A stretch of DNA of 64,000 nt from VRUE01 sp040879985 (GTDB lineage: Bacteria > Actinomycetota > Thermoleophilia > Solirubrobacterales > 70-9), in assembly GCA_040879985.1 (NCBI GenBank), contig JBBDJH010000009.1:1-64000 (forward strand), in the 5' to 3' direction. Below the pieces are notes generated by a model. That model made no database searches and was not told the origin of the DNA. It saw only the letters and a program-made list of their open reading frames with translations. The first letter of the stretch is position 1; every line of letters starts with the position of its first letter. Positions 27,760 to 34,648 of the stretch are shown piece by piece. Both the position numbers and the translations under genes were made by a program.

Positions 27760-28029
27760 ATGGAGGACACCTTTCCCGATCTCGGTTCTCTCAGCGACCA
27801 AGAGCTGAAGGACCTGATCGACAAGCTCACCACCGAGGAGAACGAGATCTCCTACAAACGCCGGGTCCTGCACGGCAAGATCGACATCCTGCGGGCGGAG
27901 CTGGTCAACAGGCTGCGCCAGAAGCGCGAAAGCGGCGACTCGCTGATCTCCGGCGACGACGTCGCGCAACTGACCGAGATCCTCGCCGGCAAGGCGCAGA
28001 GCCCGCCCGAGGACGAGACGGCGGCCTGA
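27760..28029 (+). CDS. rsiG: RsiG-like (AmfC family) coiled-coil protein, candidate c-di-GMP-binding anti-sigma factor
   Basis: 89 aa, one predicted helical hairpin. Residues 28-45 (ENEISYKRRVLHGKIDIL) match the RsiG c-di-GMP signature E-x3-S-x2-R-x3-Q-x3-D with only Q replaced by H. In Streptomyces, RsiG carries two copies of this motif and with c-di-GMP sequesters the sigma factor WhiG; in Rubrobacter a single-motif protein acts as a homodimer. The single motif and small size fit the latter. The cognate sigma factor is not in this window. Start at ATG 27760 with AAGGAG upstream; co-transcribed with the FHA and MerR genes. Confidence 0.65.
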   Translation: MEDTFPDLGSLSDQELKDLIDKLTTEENEISYKRRVLHGKIDILRAELVNRLRQKRESGDSLISGDDVAQLTEILAGKAQSPPEDETAA

Positions 28030-28047
28030 GGCCGGAGGAGTCGATCG

Positions 28048-28521
28048 ATGGCCATCCACTGCCCAGAGTGCGGCTTCGTCAACCCCGAGGGGGCCAACTA
28101 CTGCCAGAAGTGCGGCGCCTACCTCGGCGGCCCGAAAGACGGCGACGACGAGCCGACGACGATGACCTACACGGTCGACGACACCGGCGAGATGCAGCCG
28201 ATCGACATCGACGACGTGCTCGAGGAGAGCGGCGCGGCACTGGTGATCCGCTCCGGTGGCGGCCGCGCCGGGGAGAGCTTCACGGTGACCGACGACCGGG
28301 TCAGCATCGGCCGCAGCCCGGACGCCGGCGTCTTCCTCGATGACGTCACCGTCTCGCGCAACCACTCGCTGCTGGTCCGCCGCCGCGACGGGTTCTACAT
28401 CGACGACCTCGGCTCGCTCAACGGCACCTACGTCAACCGGCGGCGGATCGAGTCGCACCGGCTCGCCGACGGCGACGAGATCCAGGTCGGCAAGTACAAG
28501 CTGAGCTACCTGGAGAAGTAG
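28048..28521 (+). CDS. garA: Zinc-ribbon FHA-domain protein (GarA-like)
   Basis: 157 aa. N-terminal zinc ribbon with Cys5, Cys8, Cys19 and Cys22 (CPECG...CQKCG), an acidic linker containing EPTTMTYT that recalls the phosphorylated ETTS motif of mycobacterial GarA, then an FHA domain (about 62-150) with IGRSPDAGVFL, VSRNHSLLVRR and LGSLNGTYVN. GarA/OdhI proteins are Ser/Thr kinase targets that regulate 2-oxoglutarate metabolism. The GarA-MerR gene pair is conserved in actinobacteria, supporting the assignment; the zinc ribbon is absent from mycobacterial GarA. Confidence 0.75.
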   Translation: MAIHCPECGFVNPEGANYCQKCGAYLGGPKDGDDEPTTMTYTVDDTGEMQPIDIDDVLEESGAALVIRSGGGRAGESFTVTDDRVSIGRSPDAGVFLDDVTVSRNHSLLVRRRDGFYIDDLGSLNGTYVNRRRIESHRLADGDEIQVGKYKLSYLEK

Positions 28522-28531
28522 GGAGCGCGGC

Positions 28532-29278
28532 GTGGCGGTCTCCGAGCAGCAGCACCAGATTCGCCAGCGCGACTCGCGCCCCCGCAAGGCGCTGACGATC
28601 GGCGCGGTCTGCAAGATCCTCGAGAACGAGTTCGACGACATCTCGATCTCGAAGATCCGCTACCTCGAGGACCAGAAGCTGCTGACCCCGCGCCGCACCC
28701 AGGGCGGCTACCGCCTCTACAGCCAGTCCGACGTCGAGCGGCTGCGCACGATCCTGCGCCTGCAGCGCGACGAGTTCCTGCCCCTGCGGGTGATCCGCCA
28801 GGAGCTGGCGTCCGGCGGCGACATCGAGCTCGGCGGCGGCGCCGAGCGGCACCCGGCGACGGGGGCGGTGCGGCGGGCGATCCTGGTCAACACCTCGAGC
28901 GCCTACCTGACCCTGGACGAGGTGATCGAGGAGACCGGCGCGCGCGCCGAGTTGATCGCCGAGCTGGAGAACTTCGGCATCGTCGAGCCCGAGAAACGCG
29001 ACGGCAACACCGTCTACGACGAGACCGACCGCGAGATCGTCCGCGCCGCCAACGAGCTTTCGCGGGTCGGGGTCGGCGCCCGCAACCTGCGCGTCTTCCG
29101 CTCCTCGGCCGACCGCGAGGCCAACCTGCTCGAAGCGCTGCTGGGCCCGTCGCTGCGCTCGCGCAATCCGGAGCGCCGCAAGGAGGCGCTGGAGAGCCTC
29201 GAGAACCTGGCGGCGACGGTCAGCCACCTCAAGCACCTGCTCCTCGTCCGCGACCTGCGCCGCCTGGCGGGCGACTAG
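28532..29278 (+). CDS. MerR-family transcriptional regulator (Rv1828/FtsR-like)
   Basis: 248 aa. Winged helix-turn-helix at about residues 20-90: LTIGAVCKILENEFDDISISKIRYLEDQKLLTPRRTQGGYRLYSQSDVERLRTILRL. This is the conserved regulator downstream of garA in actinobacteria, known as Rv1828 in M. tuberculosis and FtsR in Corynebacterium, where it activates ftsZ. A second domain (about 120-175) resembles another winged-helix unit. GTG start 10 nt after the FHA gene stop. It may bind the inverted repeat at 27672-27688. Confidence 0.85.
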   Translation: MAVSEQQHQIRQRDSRPRKALTIGAVCKILENEFDDISISKIRYLEDQKLLTPRRTQGGYRLYSQSDVERLRTILRLQRDEFLPLRVIRQELASGGDIELGGGAERHPATGAVRRAILVNTSSAYLTLDEVIEETGARAELIAELENFGIVEPEKRDGNTVYDETDREIVRAANELSRVGVGARNLRVFRSSADREANLLEALLGPSLRSRNPERRKEALESLENLAATVSHLKHLLLVRDLRRLAGD

Positions 29279-29310
29279 AGCGCCGCAAGCTGGTTTTCAC
29301 GCTCTAGTCG
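29272..29310. terminator. Hairpin after the merR gene
   Basis: Perfect 11-base arms cgactagagcg (29272-29282) and cgctctagtcg (29300-29310) around a 17-nt loop. The left arm contains the merR stop codon and the right arm ends at the next start codon. There is no T-run after it, so it is a weak candidate terminator or a 3'-end structure. Confidence 0.4.
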
Positions 29311-29772
29311 ATGTCGAAAGTCACTCGAAAGCGCCTCATCTCTGCTCCTCTGAATGAGGTCTGGGAGCTCGTCTCCGACCCCTACAGCCTGCCGCGCTGG
29401 TGGCCGCGGACCAGCCGCGTGGAGAGCGTCGACCGTAAGCCCGAGGGCAAGCGCAGCCAGTGGACCAAGGTGCTCGAGACGGCCGAGGGGCGCGGCGTCC
29501 GGGCCGACTTCCGCTGCCTCAGCTCGGCCGAGGGCGAACGCTACGTCTGGGAGCAGCAGCTCGCCGGCACGCCGTTCGAGAAGCACCTGCGCGCCTCCAG
29601 CGTCGAGATCGGCCTGCGCGGCGACGGCGAGGGGACCGAGGTAAGGCTGACCGCCGAGCAGCGCCTGCGCGGCCTCTCGCGCCTTGGATCGCCGATGATG
29701 CGCGGGGGGCAGGGCAAGACGCTGGAGCGGGCGCTGGACGGGATCGAAGCGGCACTTGGCGGGCCGGGCTGA
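29311..29772 (+). CDS. SRPBCC-fold (START/polyketide cyclase-like) protein
   Basis: 153 aa. N-terminal KRLISAPLNEVWELVSDPYSLPRWWPRTSRVE is the standard opening of the SRPBCC helix-grip fold, which makes a cavity for a lipid or polycyclic ligand. The remainder fits the strand-rich fold, and the C-terminal helix GKTLERALDGIEAAL closes it. Ligand and role unknown. The ATG follows a hairpin; a family 1 palindromic element begins 7 nt after its stop. Confidence 0.75.
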   Translation: MSKVTRKRLISAPLNEVWELVSDPYSLPRWWPRTSRVESVDRKPEGKRSQWTKVLETAEGRGVRADFRCLSSAEGERYVWEQQLAGTPFEKHLRASSVEIGLRGDGEGTEVRLTAEQRLRGLSRLGSPMMRGGQGKTLERALDGIEAALGGPG

Positions 29773-29778
29773 TGAGGG

Positions 29779-29889
29779 GGACGATCCCGGCAGGGGTTCC
29801 ACTTAACTTTTTCCGAAGACAGGTTGCGGCCGTCCGAGGTTGTTGTCGCGGAAAAAGTACAAGACGTTCCACCCCTGCCGGGATCGTCC
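29779..29889. repeat. Palindromic element, family 1, copy A (reverse orientation)
   Basis: Perfect 19-nt arms 29779-29797 and 29871-29889 around a 73-nt core (29798-29870). On the minus strand the core begins ggaacgtcttgtacttttt and ends aaaaagttaagtgga, as in the copies at 56500-56612 and 58663-58777. Inner stem ACTTTTTCCG / CGGAAAAAGT. It lies between the SRPBCC gene and the AGPS-like gene, ending one nt before that gene's likely TTG start. Confidence 0.88.
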
Positions 29890-29890
29890 T

Positions 29891-31519
29891 TTGATCGGGC
29901 CGCGAAGAGACTCGAAGTGGTGGGGCTGGGGCGACCCGACAATCGAACCGACGCTGGACGATCAAGCGCTGGCGACCTTGCGCGAGCGAGTAGGGGAGCT
30001 GGAGCCGTGGCCGCTGGCCACTGAGGTGGATGAGCTTGAGATGCCTGCGGCCGAGTCGCTTCCGCGGGCCTTGGTCGAGGCGGTCGGGGAGGCCAACGTC
30101 TTCAGCGGGACCGAGGATCGGGTTCGACATGCGACCGGGTGTGGCTATGCCGACCTGGTTCGGCTGCGAAGCGGGAAGCTGGAGGCGGCGCCGGATGCCG
30201 TACTTCTGCCCGGGGACGCGGATGCCGTCAGGCGGGTGCTGGAGATCTGCGCGGCGGAGGGGATCGCGGTCGTGCCGTTTGGCGGCGGGACGAGCGTTGT
30301 CGGTGGGGTTGCGCCGCTGCGCGGGCCGCACTCGCACCTGGTCAGCCTCGATCTGAGCCGTTTGCGCGGGGTCGAGGTCGATCGGCGCTCGCTTACGGCA
30401 CGGCTCGGCGCCGGCCTGCGCGGGCCCGAGGCGGAAGCGGCGCTGAACGCTGCGGGCGTCGTCCTCGGCCACTTTCCGCAGTCCTTCGAGTACGCGACGA
30501 TCGGCGGCTTCGCGGCGACCCGCTCGGCCGGTCAGGCGTCGAGCGGCTACGGCCGCTTCGACTCGCTGGTCGGCGCGGTGCGGCTGATCGCGCCGAGCGG
30601 CGACCTGCGCACGCTGGAAACGCCCCACAGCGCCGCCGGGCCGTCGCTGCGCGAGCTCGTAATCGGCTCGGAGGGCGCCTTCGGGGTGATCCCCGAGGTC
30701 ACCGTGCGGGTCCGGCCCGAGCCGCGACAGCGCCGCTACGAGGCCTGGATCGCCGAGAGCTTCGAGGCCGGCGCCGAGATCGTCCGCGGGCTGGCCCAGG
30801 GCCCCGGCCTGCCGGATGTGATCCGCGTCTCCGACGCCGAGGAGACCGAGGTCTCGCTGGCCCTCTCTGGCCCGCGCGGGCTGGCCGGGACGGTCTTCGG
30901 CGGCTACCTGGGCCTGCGCCGTAGGCGCGGCGGCTGCCTGATCGTCGCCGGCTTCGAGGGCGACGAGGAGGCGGTCGCGCGGCGGCGCGCCCTCGCGGTG
31001 CGGGCGCTGCGCCGCGGCGGCGCCGCCTACCTCGGCCAGGCCGCCGGCCGCTCCTGGGAGCACGGCCGCTACCAGGGCCCGTACCTGCGCGACACGCTGC
31101 TCGGCATGGGGGCGATGGTCGAGACGCTGGAGACGTCGCACACGTGGACGCGGCTGCACGAGCTGCACGCCGCCGTGGCGGCCGCGATCCGCGACTCGCT
31201 GGCGGGCCAGGGCACGCCGGGGCTGGTCTTCTGCCATCTCTCGCACGCCTACGCCGACGGCGCCTCGCTCTACTTCACCTTCATCTCCCGCGCCCGGCGC
31301 GGCGCCGAGATCGAGCAGTGGGGGGCGGTCAAGCGCGCCGCCTCGGAGGCGATCGTCGCCACCGGCGGCACGATCAGCCATCACCACGCCGTCGGCCGCG
31401 ACCACGCCCCCTACATGGAGGCCGAGGTGGGGGAGACGGGGGTCGAGGTGCTGCGGAGCGTCAAGGAGCGGCTGGATCCAACAGGGATCATGAACCCGGG
31501 GAAGCTACTGCCCGGCTGA
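29891..31519 (+). CDS. FAD-linked oxidase, alkyldihydroxyacetonephosphate synthase-like
   Basis: 542 aa from the TTG at 29891, chosen because the longer frame (from 29840) would translate half of a palindromic repeat; family proteins begin near SKWWGWGDP. FAD-binding segment: VLLPGDADAVRRVLEICAAEGIAVVPFGGGTSVVGG and HFPQSFEYATIGGFAATRSAGQASSGYGRFDSLV. The C-terminal HHHAVGRDHAPYM is the AGPS-type His-rich motif. AGPS swaps the acyl chain of acyl-DHAP for an alcohol to form ether lipids; a related 2-hydroxyacid oxidase remains possible. WS/DGAT and thiolase genes nearby also point to lipid metabolism. Confidence 0.75.
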   Translation: MIGPRRDSKWWGWGDPTIEPTLDDQALATLRERVGELEPWPLATEVDELEMPAAESLPRALVEAVGEANVFSGTEDRVRHATGCGYADLVRLRSGKLEAAPDAVLLPGDADAVRRVLEICAAEGIAVVPFGGGTSVVGGVAPLRGPHSHLVSLDLSRLRGVEVDRRSLTARLGAGLRGPEAEAALNAAGVVLGHFPQSFEYATIGGFAATRSAGQASSGYGRFDSLVGAVRLIAPSGDLRTLETPHSAAGPSLRELVIGSEGAFGVIPEVTVRVRPEPRQRRYEAWIAESFEAGAEIVRGLAQGPGLPDVIRVSDAEETEVSLALSGPRGLAGTVFGGYLGLRRRRGGCLIVAGFEGDEEAVARRRALAVRALRRGGAAYLGQAAGRSWEHGRYQGPYLRDTLLGMGAMVETLETSHTWTRLHELHAAVAAAIRDSLAGQGTPGLVFCHLSHAYADGASLYFTFISRARRGAEIEQWGAVKRAASEAIVATGGTISHHHAVGRDHAPYMEAEVGETGVEVLRSVKERLDPTGIMNPGKLLPG

Positions 31520-31612
31520 CGTGGCGCTGCGCATGCCGGCGTCCTCAGTCGCTCGCGTGCAAAGCACGCCACGCTCCCTGTGTCCTTGGCCTGCTTGGCC
31601 ACGTCAACCGGG
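31511..31612. repeat. Possible palindromic element, family 2, divergent copy C
   Basis: Arms 31511-31525 and 31598-31612 are 15 nt with one mismatch, around a 72-nt core. The core contains gctgcgcatgccggcgtcct, close to the gcgcgcggcgtcct end of copy B, but the inner stem is weak. The left arm covers the last codons and stop of the oxidase gene. The opposing CDS on the minus strand ends at 31616. Confidence 0.4.
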
Positions 31613-31615
31613 AAC

Positions 31616-32497
31616 CTATTTTTCAGTTTTAGTTATAGGGCCGGTGATTTCGCCGGTCAGGACCGTGTCGCCGATGTAGCGCGGCAGGGATTTGTTTTGT
31701 TTCGCCCGCGCGACCTCGCGCTGGTAGGCGGCGTTCTCGGTGCGCGAGATGTAGATCTGGTTGAAGGCGCCGCTGGCGACGTAGGCGAGCAGTTCGGCGG
31801 GGATCGCGAAGCGGGCGCCGAGGCGGCCCTCCTCGCCGACCGGGACGCTGCCGACGCGCAGGGTGAGTTTCGGGTTGCGGTAGAGCCAGACGGTGTAGGA
31901 CTCGCCTTTGGCGGTCGGCTCGAGATTCTCCGCGGTCACCTGCAGGACGATTTCTTCCTGGCCGACCCGGCCGAAGACGGCGCGGCCGCTGGCATCGCTG
32001 CCGTCGGCGGCGGAGAGCACCGCCTGCGTGACTTTGTCCTCTTCCCCGGCGGCGACCTCGGTCCCGACCGTGTCCGTCGCGGCCGGGTTCGGCGCCGAGC
32101 CGGAGCTGTCGCCGAAGATCGCGATCGCGCCGAGGACCACGGCGACGATCGCGACCGCTCCTCCTGCCAGCAGCAGGAAGCGGCGGCGCTCGACCGGGAC
32201 CCCGGGGCGGGGCTTGCCGGTGGCGGGCTTCGCCGGCTGCTCTGGCTCGGCGGCCGGCGGAGGGGGCGTCTCGACCTTCGGCTTCTCTTCCACAGGCGGA
32301 GGCGGAGGCTCTTCGACCGGGGGCGGTGCGGGAGGCGGAGGCGGCTCGTCAGCGGCCTGTAGCGCGGCGAGGGCCTGCCTCACTTCGGCCCGCACCTGCT
32401 CGACGCTGAGGCCCTTCAGCGCGGCGATGTCCTCGTAGCCCTCCTCGCGCTGCGCGAGCAGGCGCAGCAGCGCTCTCTGGTCGTCACTCAGTCCCAT
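31616..32497 (-). CDS. Membrane protein with sigma-70 region 4-like HTH and RskA-like anti-sigma domain
   Basis: 293 aa with three parts. Residues 1-46 form a helix-turn-helix resembling sigma region 4 (YEDIAALKGLSVEQVRAEVRQAL). Residues about 50-102 are a Pro/Glu-rich linker. A membrane segment (about 106-127, FLLLAGGAVAIVAVVLGAIAIF) follows. The outer domain (about 165-255) resembles the anti-sigma-K RskA C-terminal domain (EIVLQVTAENLEPTAKGESYTVWLYR). It may sense envelope conditions; no separate sigma factor gene adjoins. TAGTCT lies 10 nt before the ATG. Confidence 0.65.
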   Translation of the reverse strand: MGLSDDQRALLRLLAQREEGYEDIAALKGLSVEQVRAEVRQALAALQAADEPPPPPAPPPVEEPPPPPVEEKPKVETPPPPAAEPEQPAKPATGKPRPGVPVERRRFLLLAGGAVAIVAVVLGAIAIFGDSSGSAPNPAATDTVGTEVAAGEEDKVTQAVLSAADGSDASGRAVFGRVGQEEIVLQVTAENLEPTAKGESYTVWLYRNPKLTLRVGSVPVGEEGRLGARFAIPAELLAYVASGAFNQIYISRTENAAYQREVARAKQNKSLPRYIGDTVLTGEITGPITKTEK

Positions 32498-32578
32498 GCC
32501 GGCGCGAAGACTATGGGACGAGCATTAAGCCCAGATGTGCGGACCGGCCAGAGGTGCGGCCGGGTAGGGTGCGCGCCG

Positions 32579-32995
32579 ATGGCGGACGACCCCCGCGGCC
32601 TGCTCTCCCACTTCGACGCCCTGATCGGCACCGAGTGGCTCGACGACGACCCCGATCGCGCCCGGGCGCGGGTCCCGATCCGCGACGACCTGCGCCAGCC
32701 CGTCGGGCTGATGCACGGCGGCGTGATCTCGACCCTGGTCGAGAGCGTCTGCTCGCGGGCCACGGCGCTCGCCGTGCTGGGCGACGGGATGGCCGCGATG
32801 GGGCAGTCGATCTCGGTCAGCTTCATGCGGCCGATCGTCGCGGGCCACGCCGAAGTCGAGGCGAAGGCCCGCCACCGCGGCCGCACCACCTGGGTCTGGG
32901 ACGCCGAGGTGCACGACGCCGAGGGAAAACTCTGTGCGCTAGCTCAGATGACCATCGCCGTCAGGCCGCTGCCTAACCCGAGTAGCGGTTCGTAA
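32579..32995 (+). CDS. PaaI-type hotdog-fold thioesterase
   Basis: 138 aa from the ATG at 32579, with TAGGGT 8 nt upstream; the longer frame from 32513 covers the promoter region. Hotdog motif QPVGLMHGGVISTLVESVCSRATAL with the catalytic Asp/Glu region, then SISVSFMRPIVAGHAEVEAKARHRGRTTWVWDAEVHD. Hydrolyses acyl-CoA thioesters, possibly phenylacetyl- or hydroxybenzoyl-type; substrate not predictable. Its 3' end overlaps that of convergent nadE by 23 bases. Confidence 0.88.
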   Translation: MADDPRGLLSHFDALIGTEWLDDDPDRARARVPIRDDLRQPVGLMHGGVISTLVESVCSRATALAVLGDGMAAMGQSISVSFMRPIVAGHAEVEAKARHRGRTTWVWDAEVHDAEGKLCALAQMTIAVRPLPNPSSGS

Positions 32996-34643
32996 TCGGC
33001 AAGCGGCGGTCGCGCCCGAATGCCTTCGGCGTGATCCGGATTCCCGGCGCCGCCTGACGGCGCTTGTACTCGGAGCGATCGACCATCCGCATCACCTCGT
33101 CGACGACGCCGGCCGGCAAGCCCGCGGCGATCATCTCCTCGCGCCCCTGGTCGCGCTCGACGTAGGCCTCGAGCACGCGGTCGAGCAGCTCGTATGCCGG
33201 CAGCGTGTCGCTGTCGCGCTGCTCGGGCCGCAGCTCGGCCGAGGGCGCCCGCTCGAGCACCGAGGCGGGCACGAGCTCGCGCCCGGCCTGCTCGTTGCGG
33301 TGACGGACCAGGTCGTAGACGAGCCCCTTCGGCACGTCCTTAATCGCCGCGAAGCCGCCCGCCATGTCCCCGTAGAGCGTCGCGTAGCCGACCGACATCT
33401 CGCTCTTGTTGCCGGTCGTCACGACCAGCCAGCCGTGCTTGTTGGAGAGCGCCATCATCATGTTGCCGCGGATCCGCGCCTGGATGTTCTCGGCGGCCAG
33501 GTCGGGCTCCGAGGCCCGCGTCGGATCGCGCGGCAGGGGCTCCTCGGGCGCCGCGCCGGCGGCGCCGGCGGCGAAGGATCCGGCCAGCGCCTCCTGGTAT
33601 GCCGCCATCGTCGCCTCGATCGGGAACTCGATCGACTCGGCGCCGAGGTTGGCGGCGATCGTGTGGGCGTCCGCCTGGGTCTCGTCGCTGGAGTGGGGGG
33701 AGGGCATGACCACGCAGGTGACGCACTGCGGGCCGACCGCGTCGGCGGCGAGCATCGCGACAAGGGCCGAGTCGATCCCGCCCGAGAGGGCGAGGCCGAG
33801 ATGGCGGAAGCCGTTCTTGCCGACGTAGTCGCGCAGGCCGAGGACCAGGGCCGCGTAGACCTCGGCCAGGTCGGGCAGCGGCTCGGCCAGGCGCGCCGGG
33901 CCGGTGGGGGGGATGTCGCAGATCAGCAGCTCCTCCTCGAACTGCGCGGCGCGGGCGAGCACCTCGCCGTCTGGGCCGACCACGAAGCTGTGCCCGTCGA
34001 AGACCAGTTCGTCCTGGCCGCCGACCAGGTTGCAGAAGGCGAGGTAGGCGCCGTGCTCGCGGGCGCGGGCGGCGAACATCGTTTCCCGCTCGCGGCCCTT
34101 GCCGCGGTGGTAGGGAGAGCCCGACGGGTTGGCGATCAGCTCGGCGCCTTCCTCGGCCTCGCTCGAGGCGGGCGGGCCCGGGTCCCAGAGGTCCTCGCAG
34201 ATCGTCAGCCCGACCTTCGTGCCGGCGACCTCGACCGTGGCGGGCGCCGCCCCCGGGACGAAGTAGCGCTGCTCGTCGAAGACCGCGTAGTTGGGCAGGC
34301 GGTTCTTGCGGTAGACCGAGCGCAGCTCACCGTCCGCCAGCACGGCGACCGAGTTGTGGGCGTGGCGGTAGTCGCCGTCACCGGCCACCGGCTCGGCGAA
34401 CCCGACCAGGGCGGTCATCTCGCCGACAGCGCCGGCCAGACCCTCGACCGCGGCCAGGTTGGCGGCGACGAAGTGGCGCTTCAGGTAGAGGTCCTCGGCC
34501 GGGTAGCCGGGGATGCAGAGCTCGGGGAAGACGGCCAGGTCGGCGCCCGCGGAGGCGGCGCGCTCGATCCACTCGGCGACCTTGGCCGTGTTGGCGTCGA
34601 TGTCGCCGACGGTGGGGTCGATCTGGGCGAGGGCTATGCGCAC
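32973..34643 (-). CDS. nadE: Glutamine-dependent NAD+ synthetase
   Basis: 556 aa from a GTG at 34643 (protein begins with the conserved RIALAQIDPTVGDID). An open frame extends much further upstream through the next gene but is not coding there. N-terminal nitrilase-like glutaminase (about 1-260) with VFPELCIPGYPAEDLYL, YRKNRLPNYAVFDE and the nucleophile in LTICEDLWDPG; C-terminal ATP-pyrophosphatase with LALSGGIDSALVAMLAADAVG and VTTGNKSEMSVGYATLYGDMAGGFA. It amidates nicotinic acid adenine dinucleotide to NAD. Confidence 0.95.
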   Translation of the reverse strand: MRIALAQIDPTVGDIDANTAKVAEWIERAASAGADLAVFPELCIPGYPAEDLYLKRHFVAANLAAVEGLAGAVGEMTALVGFAEPVAGDGDYRHAHNSVAVLADGELRSVYRKNRLPNYAVFDEQRYFVPGAAPATVEVAGTKVGLTICEDLWDPGPPASSEAEEGAELIANPSGSPYHRGKGRERETMFAARAREHGAYLAFCNLVGGQDELVFDGHSFVVGPDGEVLARAAQFEEELLICDIPPTGPARLAEPLPDLAEVYAALVLGLRDYVGKNGFRHLGLALSGGIDSALVAMLAADAVGPQCVTCVVMPSPHSSDETQADAHTIAANLGAESIEFPIEATMAAYQEALAGSFAAGAAGAAPEEPLPRDPTRASEPDLAAENIQARIRGNMMMALSNKHGWLVVTTGNKSEMSVGYATLYGDMAGGFAAIKDVPKGLVYDLVRHRNEQAGRELVPASVLERAPSAELRPEQRDSDTLPAYELLDRVLEAYVERDQGREEMIAAGLPAGVVDEVMRMVDRSEYKRRQAAPGIRITPKAFGRDRRLPITNRYSG

Positions 34644-34648
34644 GGGCC

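Noticed and set aside
29840..29890. N-terminal 17 extra codons of the AGPS-like oxidase
   Set aside because: They are encoded by the palindromic element; family proteins begin near SKWWGWG, so a TTG at 29891 is preferred, though not proven.
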